Below are positions 57,301 through 64,000 of a stretch of 64,000 bases of DNA, in pieces (the stretch's first letter is position 1; each line of letters starts with the position of its first letter). Origin of the DNA: Nipponacmea schrenckii. Lineage: Eukaryota; Mollusca; Gastropoda; Lottiidae. A program made the translations under genes and the position numbers. The stretch spans positions 15,063,769 through 15,127,768 of the forward strand of contig JAUJPP010000007.1 of NCBI GenBank assembly GCA_030562195.1, in the 5' to 3' direction. The notes under the pieces were generated by a model that did not search any database, was not told where the DNA came from, and saw only the letters and a program-made list of their open reading frames with translations.

Positions 57301-57502
57301 AACCAAAAGAGTAAGCAGTACAAATTTTGACAATTGATAATTTAACATCAACAAAAATTATTTTATAAAAAACAAACCAGAATTCTTTACTGCAGTCTAC
57401 ACAGGATAAAACTTCACAGTTTCTACATTTGGTTTTATAATGTATTTCAACTTTATTTCTTTTTAATGTTTCACCACAGGCATTACAATTAAAAAATACC
57501 AT
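42377..57502 (-). CDS. LYAR: LYAR, cell growth-regulating nucleolar protein
   Basis: Nucleolar zinc-finger protein linked in other animals to rRNA processing and cell growth. Exons: 57502-57378, 56632-56518, 55841-55734, 55307-55221, 54056-53768 (or 54069-53768), 46274-46144, 42514-42377. The start MVFFNCNACGE and the paired C2HC fingers (CNAC, CRNC..CVDC, then GDDYKKHMTC) identify the family. Residues 81-145 match the conserved helical region (PRKQKKF, ISEIWSII). Exon 5 is a lysine-rich coiled nucleolar-localisation segment. The last two exons carry the conserved C-terminal domain (KFSWEKVIEEVL, KKLRKK, FTKFMKKL, KVKLAK-like end). With the acceptor at 54057-54058 the frame is 330 residues (human LYAR has 379). 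The stronger-looking acceptor 13 nt upstream leaves the frame broken by one base. Intron 3 has a GC donor. The long introns 5 and 6 hold a LINE, a Polinton-like insert and a possible nested gene. Confidence 0.92.
42605..44246 (+). pseudogene. 5'-truncated LINE with RNase H (I-superfamily type), inactivated
   Basis: Remnant of a non-LTR retrotransposon ORF2. It opens in the reverse-transcriptase thumb region (FAKWANDWGF, LLGVTFDRKLSW), continues through a connecting region (YRALIRPILDYG), then an RNase H domain (YTDGSH with Asp at 43456; PSHVGIQGNEIADELAKQ from 43739). It ends with a Cys-rich motif, CPCGEAGTAEHLLIHC, near 44041-44088. RNase H after RT places it among I-type LINEs. It is broken by stops at about 42904, 43151 and 43433 and by frameshifts near 43700 and 43880. 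It lies in LYAR intron 6, antisense to the gene, and its base composition is richer in GC than the surroundings. Confidence 0.85.
44660..45051 (+). pseudogene. Parvovirus-VP1-type phospholipase A2-like domain fragment
   Basis: Open frame without ATG, about 130 codons to TAG at 45049-45051. It shows the calcium-loop pattern YTGPGT and the catalytic HDKLY helix after an EPVNRVDAAA stretch, as in the PLA2-like domain that opens viral endosomes. Such domains are known from parvovirus VP1; their presence next to an integrase is what is odd. No start codon or promoter was seen, so it is probably not expressed as it stands. Confidence 0.72.
45037..45333 (+). pseudogene. Truncated DDE integrase core (rve type)
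   Basis: Frame overlapping the end of the PLA2-like frame and closed by a TAG formed where the right hairpin begins. It holds the first two catalytic-aspartate contexts (DDIWSADLI, and KKLWVDQGTEF) and the strand DLYTRYAWVIPLKNKTG, but ends before the third catalytic residue (Glu). The sequence type resembles integrases of Polinton-like elements. It is inactive as seen. Confidence 0.78.
46432..47215 (+). mobile_element. Pearl-like element with different core
   Basis: Degenerate left end (GGATAGCCTTCCAAAGCAAG, CATATGCCCACCAGCAGC), then about five tandem units of roughly 150 bp containing AAAGAATTGTAGCCTG and TCGGTGAAAAATTATC. A reversed piece lies at 53336-53460. Confidence 0.6.
47277..47432. 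repeat. Tandem repeat, about 38 bp
   Basis: Five copies of TCTCATCTTTATTATTAGTT then TTTGCTCTGC in LYAR intron 5. Confidence 0.85.
47880..48178. repeat. 300-bp direct repeat, copy 1
   Basis: Shares AGGGCGAAATCTGATCGTGA, ATATGTGCGTTTAAGATAAT and ATTCCATTGCCGGACAACTG with 49351-49686. It lacks about 45 bp present in the other copy. Confidence 0.88.
48885..52551 (+). CDS. Possible nested three-exon gene, product not recognised
   Basis: Candidate gene inside LYAR intron 5, on the opposite strand. Exon A 48885-49113 begins with ATG (MTSPNTQIKR) and ends at a GT donor in phase 1. Exon B 50833-50904 follows a TCTATAG acceptor and ends at GTACGT in phase 1. Exon C 52517-52551 follows TTTTAG and ends in TAG. 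The phases agree at both junctions, giving 111 residues with no internal stop. The protein is soluble, tyrosine- and asparagine-rich, with no transmembrane segment, and includes LPNPPSFYRRVYKPQ and a basic HNRRHRIFKYSQ stretch. I do not recognise a family. Exon A lies between two diverged copies of a 300-bp direct repeat, so a repeat-borne open frame is an alternative. No clear poly(A) signal lies close to the stop. Phase agreement at two junctions would arise by chance about once in nine. Confidence 0.4.
49351..49686. repeat. 300-bp direct repeat, copy 2
   Basis: Second copy of 47880-48178; the pair flanks exon A of the possible nested gene. Confidence 0.88.
50116..50651 (+). mobile_element. 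Pearl-like element
   Basis: Left end AAGCTTGCAAGGCAAGGTAA, cores with TTTTCAATAGGATAAATCC, no GACG tract, right end TATACGCTCAAAATTTCATG then TGGGCATATAAAAA. Confidence 0.68.
51001..51364 (-). mobile_element. tRNA-derived SINE, family A, full length
   Basis: Minus strand: head GAGCCGTGGTAGTTCAGTGA, B box GGGTTCAATCCTGG, body and tail GCAGAAAAGTAGGACGTAAA, CTCCATTC. It is the best complete copy in the window (364 bp). Confidence 0.85.
51455..52440 (+). mobile_element. Pearl-like element, degenerate
   Basis: TTGCCTAGCAAGATACGCCC at the left, then diverged cores (TCTGATGAAAACTGTAGTCT recurs). No clear right end. It overlaps the intron between exons B and C of the possible nested gene. Confidence 0.5.
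52552..53767. other. LYAR intron sequence
   Basis: Holds a reversed pearl-type core piece (53336-53460) and a short G run (53531-53538). No exon, RNA gene or further element was recognised. Confidence 0.5.
54705..55078. mobile_element. MITE with pogo/Tigger-like ends
   Basis: CAGTGAAACCCCTCTAAACC at the left and GGAGGGGTTTCACTG at the right are inverted. CAGTG..AACC ends are usual for pogo/Tigger-type elements. A TA lies right of the element but not cleanly left, so the target duplication is uncertain. Confidence 0.65.
56700..57262 (+). mobile_element. Tandem-core element with pearl-like right end
   Basis: Three to four units of about 150 bp (GTCAGAGTAGGTCCATCAAA, TCCAGAAAATATCTCAA, CAAGGGCAGTAA) in LYAR intron 1, closed by ACATGTGGGCATAGCATATA. 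Confidence 0.6.
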
Positions 57503-58634
57503 TGTTACTGGATAAGTTTTCAAGCAAACCTACAAAACAAATGGTTTTAAAATAACTCAAGATTACATCAGTACACAGTGAAGAGAATTTTGAGCACAAA
57601 CCAATTATTAAATAAATCCTTTAAAGAGTGGCAAGAAGTCTCAGTTTAAAATAATATACCCGGTATGTAATTACATATGAAAAAATGTCTTCGAAGATCT
57701 TGTCATTTTACATCAGTCTAAGTACCGTAGTCTTTGAAAATTAGTTTGAGTTGCATTTAGTCTCAATTATACTTGGTTCAATGCCTGTGAGTTTATTTTA
57801 TATTCTTTTTCTAATTCAGCCCAATTAACAAATTTTTCATTCATATATTTCAATTGAAATATAATTTTTCAGCTTGTAGATAATTTGCCTAGTAGTAGGC
57901 TAGGCCTACTGATGGCTTATATTTTTAAAAGATATATAGGATAGGCCTATATCATTATTCAAAATAAGATAGTTAACATTTGAAAGATTTTTTTTGCTTT
58001 AATAATAAATATATTTTGCAAGTTTACATTAAAAAGTCCCATCTTCAATGATGAGTGAAAGGAGGGGGGGGGGATCTAAAAGTTAATGTATCGGCCTTTT
58101 ATTATAGACTAATTAGACTGGTCACTGGTCACTAACTAAAACAGGACTCAGTCTCAGGAGAGCAGCGATTAGCAACATGCGATTCTTTAAATATTGTGGC
58201 TAGACAAGTGACTCTTTATTTTTATCAGCTTAATAAATTAAATTACTTAGGACTAGGCCTTCTATAAGAGTACTGGAAGTTTTTTTTTCTTTTCGGGGCC
58301 TTTTTCATTCAATTCACACGTTGTAGAGAGTGACACTTAAAATTGCTGATTTGTAGATAAAATAAAACGAAATTATCATTAATTATTGACTATCACTTTT
58401 ACGTGACATTAATACGTCTTTCTGCAACGCGTTTTCTTTTATATGCGTAGCAATTTTCTTTTAAGATAAACTTTTTAGAAATTCATGTTATGGTGTTAAT
58501 ATTTTAGATATATTTCATTTACTTCTATTGACTGAAAAGGAATAAATTTAGAAACAAAATGGCTGCGCCCGTTTGCTGAAATTTTGGGATTTATATTTCT
58601 AACATATTTCGAAGAATAATTACAGTTATTCGAC
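57503..58634. promoter_or_regulatory. Intergenic region between LYAR and AUP1 starts, likely bidirectional promoter
   Basis: LYAR (minus) and AUP1 (plus) start codons diverge across 1132 bp. No coding exon was found here. A G-run lies near 58063-58072 and a GCTGCGCCCG patch at 58562-58571. A seven-codon upstream ORF (ATG 58559, TGA ending 58579) precedes the AUP1 ATG by 55 nt and would lie in the 5' UTR if transcription starts upstream of it. Confidence 0.45.
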
Positions 58635-61600
58635 ATGGAAATCCAATCACTTTTTCACATGAAACGGTATTTGTGTATTTAATCATTTATCAGTTTATAT
58701 GTACAATATATGTTATAAATAGGTTTAACATTGAAATCTGTATCTGTCACGTATCTTTTTTTTTTTTGTGTCCTAGATTTCCATTGCAGTGAATGATTGA
58801 GATGATAGAGATTTTTTATGACTTGGGCTAATGTCAAAGATTACTCCGACAATTATGGTTTTAAACTCAGGCAAAAAGACAAAATTTTGTAAACAAATTG
58901 AAAGTAAAAAATTAGCGCACTTTTCAAGTGATGCAGACTACTCAATGATATGAATGTGTTAGGGTGTATTGAGACCAGTCTCAATGAAAACAGTGGCCTA
59001 GGTCACAGAATAATAGATAAGCTTATTGACTGTGTGAGAATTAATTATTAGTGATTTTAGTCATGGTGTTTTAAGTCCTACTCTTCTGCACCTAATGGGC
59101 TAATGAAGACGGACAACGCCATGCATTGCAATGAGGTAAATTCTTCCAGGACAGCGGCATGGCATAAGCATTATCTTTTTGCAATTTTTAACTGTCATGG
59201 GATCTTTAATGTATCCAGCCTGTAGCATACAGGGCTGTTTTTAATTACCCTATCCAAACGAATAGACGCTTTTTATATGTCAGTCCCTCCAACCTGCATC
59301 ATTGACAAGGGGAAGCTGGGCTGAAAAATCTGAAAGTTCATCTCGACCTTTTGCCAGGATTGAACCCTGGACCCTCAGGTTAACAAGCAAACTTGCCGAC
59401 CAACGGTGAATCAAAGATTCAGGTAACTCTGATCACTGTAATAATACTTAAATATTAGTGGGTATGATTGTTTGTATAGGATTTGTGATCCATAAAGTTT
59501 AATTGTATGTTTAATTATTCAAGTTTAATTGTCCTTTAAAAGAAAAAAGTAGTCCCTGTGTGCTACAGGCTGTGCATGTTAAAGATCCCTCAACAGTTGG
59601 TAATCGAAAAAGACCAGGCTAAGGCCGTTGTCCTGGCAAAATTTCCCTCATAGCACACTGCATGGCATTGCCTGTCTTTATTAGCCCATAAGGTGCAGTA
59701 GAGTAGGACGTAAAACTCCATTCATTTCATTTACATTATTTTGAATGAGAGTAATCTTCTTTCTAGGGAAGTGATTTACACTAAACCATTGAAAGAAAGA
59801 TACTTATTGATAATGTTTGTTATTGTGATTTTCATTTATTTCAGATTTCCTCGAACAAGAAGTTTTGTGAATTTACTATTTTATTTTCCTATTGGTGTGC
59901 TTTTAGCTGTGGTTCGTCTTTTTATATCTATGCACGTTATTGTCATCTGTCATATATTACCTCATGGATCAGGCATTAGAAGGTAATTACAATTCAAGCT
60001 TACAGTATAACTTTCAACTGTTATAATAATACATAAAGGGAAATAGAATAATCACTGTTAAAATAGTACTCAATACATAAATTGTAGAGCTATATAGAAA
60101 CACCACTGTTAAAATAGTTTCAATATAGCAATTGTAGAGTGATGTTTAAATATCACTGTTTATATAGTGCTCAATATATCAATTATAGATCGATGTATAA
60201 TTACTGTTAAAATATTGCTCAATACATAAATTGTAGAGCAATATATAAATATCACTTTTACAATAGTGTTTAGAACATAAATTGTTGTAGGATTACCACT
60301 CGTTTCATTGTTATTCAATAACCCAGTTTTCTTTCAAATTACCTCCCCTGGATGAACGCACATGTGCAATGAGAAACTCCATAATAATACAGATTTGATC
60401 AATTAAACTGACAATTATTGTTGATAAAAGTGTGTAAAATATACCTTATAATATTTAATTGAATGTATCTATTGAAAACTCATTTCTGAAAAAATATTTC
60501 TCAAAAATAATCACTCCTTATTTTGATATTTTTTATTGTAGATTTGTATTAAAAGTGATGTCTGGTGTGCTAGGGTTTCTAGTGACTGTAGAAGGAGGTG
60601 ACAAACTAGAACAATGCTCAGCTAAAGTTATTGTATCCAACCATATCTCAATCATCGATTTTTTTATAACAGATCTTGTATTCCCTAATCAGGCAGTAAG
60701 TATACTGAGATTTTTTTATACAGATCTTGTATTCCCTAATCAGGCAGTAAGTATACTGAGATTTCTTTAAAACTTCAACTTAGTGTCCTAGAGCTCACAC
60801 GAATAATCGATAAGTTGTATTTGAAGCCATTTTCCCGAATATTCTTTCTTTGAACGCATTTTAATTTTGATCACTTATACACCCTTATTCTTGTCTGATT
60901 TTGACGAATGATGGAAACATTGTTAATTTTCACTTAAAATAAGTTGTGACCAAATGTTGGATATTTTACCCTGGTTACTGTACTGCCAAATATCCTTTTT
61001 AATATCAAAGCTGCAAGTGGGTGAATATTATATGTTTTATTAATGTTATAGTATTTTTAATGGTCACTCAAATATTACCCTCCCCCCCCCCCCTTAAAAA
61101 AGCCTACAAACATAAAAAGTTTTATAAATGATATCCCTTATTCAACAATGGCACTTCTATATGTCTGTTATCACTTATATATGAATGAAATACAAAAATA
61201 CAAAATTGGGTTGATGAAAGAAATCTAACATGGAAATATGAATTTACTGTGAAGAATATTGAGTTGAAATGTGTTAACTTAACCAGTTAATTGTGGTTTT
61301 ATTTCAAATTAAAAAAATTACGTTTTTGGACCTGAGTACAAACGGCATGCGATTGAAAATTTTATTAAGAATAACAGAAATAGAAATAACAGAAAGAATT
61401 TCATTAGTGAACTCACATTGATTGGAGGAGTAATTTTGACTTCATTTATTTCAGCCTCTGGAAAACTTACCTTCTATTTTCATACAACTGATTTCCAAGT
61501 TTAAAAAATTGCCGTCTAATGTAAATAAAGACCAGCTGCTCAATGAAGTGAAGTCTATTTGTCACGGTAAGTTGTAGGTCTGTTGTCTGAGCTAAGTAAA

Positions 61601-63740
61601 CATTTCTTGAATTTGTACATGATTTTTCTTAGTATTGGAATAGCAGACGTGAAAAAGTATTAGTACTGTAGTCTTGAACATTCTTACCAATTTTGATTTT
61701 ACAGAGGCCAATTTTCAGTCAAACTTTGTTTTATATAGTACAATTTTCAGTCAAACTTTGTTTTATATAGTACAATTTTCAGTCAAACTTTGTTTTATAT
61801 AGTTCAGTCAAAATTTGTTTTATATAGTACAATTTTTTCAGTCAAACTTTGTTTTATATAGTACAATTTTCAGTCAAACTTTGTTTTATATAGTACAATT
61901 TTCAGTCAAACTTTGTTTTATATAGTACATTTTCAGTCAAACTTTGTTTTATATAGTACAATTTTCAGTCAAACTTTGTTTTATATAGTACAATTTTCAG
62001 TCAAACTTTGTTTTATATAGTACAATTTTCAGTCAAACTTTGTTTTATATAGTGCATTTTCAGTCAAACTTTCTTTTATATAGTACAATTTTCAGTCAAA
62101 CTTTGTTTTATATAGTGCATTTTCAGTCAAACTTTGTTTTATATAGTACAATTTTCAGTCAAACTTTGTTTTATATAGTACAATTTTCAGTCAAACTTTG
62201 TTTTATATAGTACAATTTTCAGTCAAACTTTGTTTTATATAGTTCAGTCAAAATTTGTTTTATATAGTACAATTTTTTCAGTCAAACTTTGTTTTATATA
62301 GTACAATTTTCAGTCAAACTTTGTTTTATATAGTGCATTTTCAGTCAAACTTTCTTTTATATAGTACAATTTTCAGTCAAACTTTGTTTTATATAGTACA
62401 ATTTTCAGTCAAACTTTCTTTTATATAGTACAATTTCAGTCAAACTTTGTTTTATATAGTACAATTTTCAGTCAAACTTTGTTTTATATAGTTCAGTCAA
62501 AATTTGTTTTATATAATACAATTTTTTCAGTCAAACTTTGTTTTATATAGTACAATTTTCAGTCAAACTTTGTTTTATATAGTACATTTTCAGTCAAACT
62601 TTGTTTTATATAGTACAATTTTCAGTCAAACTTTGTTTTATATAGTTCAATTTTCAGTCAAACTTTGTTTTATTTAGTACACTTTTCAGTCAAACTTTGG
62701 GGATGTTTTCTGTTGAAATTACTAAACACTAAAAATACATTTTACACACAGCTCTATTATGAGGCAGATGTTCCAAAGAAAAAATTTAAAATGCTTGTTG
62801 CTCTCCTGAGACAATAGGTTTATTTTGGATTTACCAAGTGGGAATGTCTAACCTATTAATGTATTACAATATTATTATTATGTTATGTTAAGTTAATATG
62901 TTGTATTTCATGACCTGTTTATTTTCAAACAGCTGATAACCATGTTTCAATATTGTAGAGTCTCCGGTACCAGTTTTATTTCATCCAGAAAAAACAACAA
63001 CAAACGGTGAATCAGGTCTACTCAAATTTAAGTTAGTAATATTTTAGTTAAATAAAAAACGCCATTATTGTTGATATACTATTCCTTCCTTTAATTTAAA
63101 CAACTTTCAAATCATCTCAAACTGTCGCAACCTTCTTATGTCTTAGAAATAATACCTGAAGATAATTGGAGTTGGATGATGTCATGGGTGATATTTTCTG
63201 TTCTCTAATAGGACAAGAAAATATGTCTATTTATATCAGCCAATAAATTTCTTATTTCATCATCTATCTACTTCGGGTTTTGAGAAAGGGATGGGGGCAC
63301 AAACTTCTATTCATTTCATGTACCTGTATAAGATATTATTTTCTATGTATTTTCAGTACTCTACCTTTTGAACTTGATCACTCAATACAACCAGTAAGTA
63401 TAGTCAGTACAATGATACTTGTCAAATAATATTTCTGAAAAAAAAATGGTTCCAAATTGTGTTACAGTTTATTACTGGCAGAGCAAATCCCTTGCTAACT
63501 TGAAATTATGAAATTTACATACCAGTATTTCAATATATCAACAAATTATTTGTAGAAAATCAAATTTCTGCACTCTTCAGCATTGGGATTTGTGAATGCA
63601 GAGGTCATCGGGTTAGGTCGAATGGTTAATCCTCAAGAGGCCTACCATTAGCATTAGAAGAGGCAAAATAATTTCATGAACATTTTTTTTTTCAGATTGC
63701 TGTTCAATGTAAACGTCCTTCTTATTTTGAAATCAATATT
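58635..63740 (+). CDS. AUP1: AUP1, ancient ubiquitous protein 1, 3' end outside window
   Basis: Monotopic ER/lipid-droplet protein that recruits the ubiquitin-conjugating enzyme UBE2G2 in ER-associated degradation; it has an acyltransferase-like domain. Exons in the window: 58635-58666, 59845-59982, 60542-60695, 61455-61566, 62959-63031, 63357-63393, 63696-63740, all in phase, giving 197 codons (human AUP1 has about 410). Exon 1 gives MEIQSLFHMK. Exon 2 carries the hydrophobic hairpin (NLLFYFPIGVLLAVVRLF) that inserts in the membrane. Exon 3 has the acyltransferase HX4D motif (NHISIID, His 91 and Asp 96). Exon 5 has HPEKTTTNGESGLL, matching the family's PEE.ATNG.EGLL block. The CUE and UBE2G2-binding regions are expected right of the window. 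The end of exon 3 plus its donor is tandemly duplicated (51 bp). Intron 4 holds a 32-bp minisatellite. Exon 1 is short but fits in phase and in sequence. Confidence 0.9.
59062..59401 (-). mobile_element. tRNA-derived SINE, family A
   Basis: Reverse copy: tail AAGTCCTACTCTTCTGCACC, body, B box complement CAGGATTGAACCCTGGACC. The head is damaged. It is in AUP1 intron 1. Confidence 0.8.
59549..59733 (+). mobile_element. tRNA-derived SINE, family A, 5' truncated
   Basis: Body from GTCCCTGTGTGCTACAGGCT to the tail GTAGAGTAGGACGTAAAACT and CATTCATTTCATT; opposite orientation to the copy 150 bp upstream. Confidence 0.82.
60041..60290. repeat. Degenerate tandem repeat in AUP1 intron 2
   Basis: Five imperfect units of 50-60 bp sharing CACTGTTAAAATAGT and AAATTGTAGAGC. 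Confidence 0.75.
60655..60756. repeat. 51-bp tandem duplication across AUP1 exon 3 donor
   Basis: AGATCTTGTATTCCCTAATC then AGGCAGTAAGTATACTGAGA occurs twice, 51 bp apart, so two equal GTAAGT donors exist (after 60695 and after 60746) and the frame is open through both. Confidence 0.95.
61733..62698. repeat. 32-bp minisatellite in AUP1 intron 4
   Basis: About 30 copies of ACAATTTTCAGTCAAACTTT plus GTTTTATATAGT, with shortened variants and signs of higher-order repeat blocks (the run with TTCAGTCAAAATTTG recurs three times). Confidence 0.97.
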
Positions 63741-63819
63741 GTGAGTTATATTTTTTATTAACTGGTGTTATAAAGTTACTGCTTACCAAGATATAATTTC
63801 AGTTATTGGCAAGAGTTTA

Positions 63820-64000
63820 TTCTGGTACTGTATATTTCCGTGTATAATGCGCAGGTTTTTGCCATTAAATGGGTCCAACAAAGAGGGGGTGCGCACTATA
63901 TACGGGTAAATAAATTTGGAGTATTTTTTCCCAACGAAAATGCCGCAAGTCGATGTTAAGGATCCACAATTTTGTCTTCCTTCATCGACACTCGCGGTAA
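63820..64000. mobile_element. Possible DNA-transposon end at window edge
   Basis: GTATATTTCCGTGTATAATG followed by CGCACTATATACGGGTAAAT suggests an element end with inner inverted motifs. The rest lies outside the window, so type and limits are unknown. Confidence 0.35.

Noticed and set aside
59741..59844. ATG-led start just upstream of AUP1 exon 2
   Set aside because: The stretch ends in a TTTATTTCAG acceptor, and the exon at 58635-58666 supplies a better N-terminus in phase.

Overview
This is AT-rich, intron-rich animal nuclear DNA with every gene split into small exons bounded by GT..AG (one GC..AG). The protein sequences look like a lophotrochozoan, most likely a mollusc. Support for that comes from repeats resembling the bivalve 'pearl' type (a core of about 161 bp in tandem followed by a GACG microsatellite), two tRNA-derived SINE families and a Penelope-type GIY-YIG remnant. 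The species cannot be fixed from the sequence alone. There are no bacterial operons, CRISPR arrays or rRNA/tRNA genes.

Four conserved housekeeping genes were assembled exon by exon, with splice phases checked throughout. (1) LARS2, mitochondrial leucyl-tRNA synthetase, on the minus strand: 20 coding exons from 21301 down to 1688, with the 3' end beyond the left edge. (2) NBN (nibrin) on the plus strand: 18 coding exons from 21804 to 41207, a complete 727-residue frame. (3) LYAR, a nucleolar zinc-finger protein, on the minus strand: 7 coding exons from 57502 to 42377. (4) AUP1, a lipid-droplet/ERAD acyltransferase-like protein, on the plus strand: 7 exons from 58635 to 63740, running off the right edge. 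A possible fifth, unrecognised gene of three exons (48885-52551, plus) lies inside a LYAR intron.

LARS2/NBN and LYAR/AUP1 are head-to-head pairs whose start codons are about 0.5 kb and 1.1 kb apart, so each pair may share a bidirectional promoter. NBN and LYAR converge on a 1.2 kb intergenic stretch. The products act in separate places: mitochondrial translation, DNA double-strand-break repair, nucleolus/ribosome biogenesis, and ER/lipid droplet.

Nearly all other DNA is intronic repeat. Minisatellites have units of 26, 32, 38, 42, 43, 48 and 52 bp. Pearl-like elements, SINEs and several MITE types are present, with target-site duplications visible for two hAT-like, one Mutator-like and one piggyBac-like element. 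A decayed RNase-H-bearing LINE is also present. The most unusual object is an 877-bp element at 44532-45408. It has hairpin-forming terminal inverted repeats and a 6-bp target duplication, and it carries fragments of a parvovirus-type phospholipase A2 domain and a retrovirus-type integrase. It looks like an internally deleted Polinton/adintovirus-like element inserted in a minisatellite. Other points of note are an intronic minisatellite whose unit matches the adjacent NBN exon, and a 51-bp in-frame tandem duplication of an AUP1 exon end with its splice donor.
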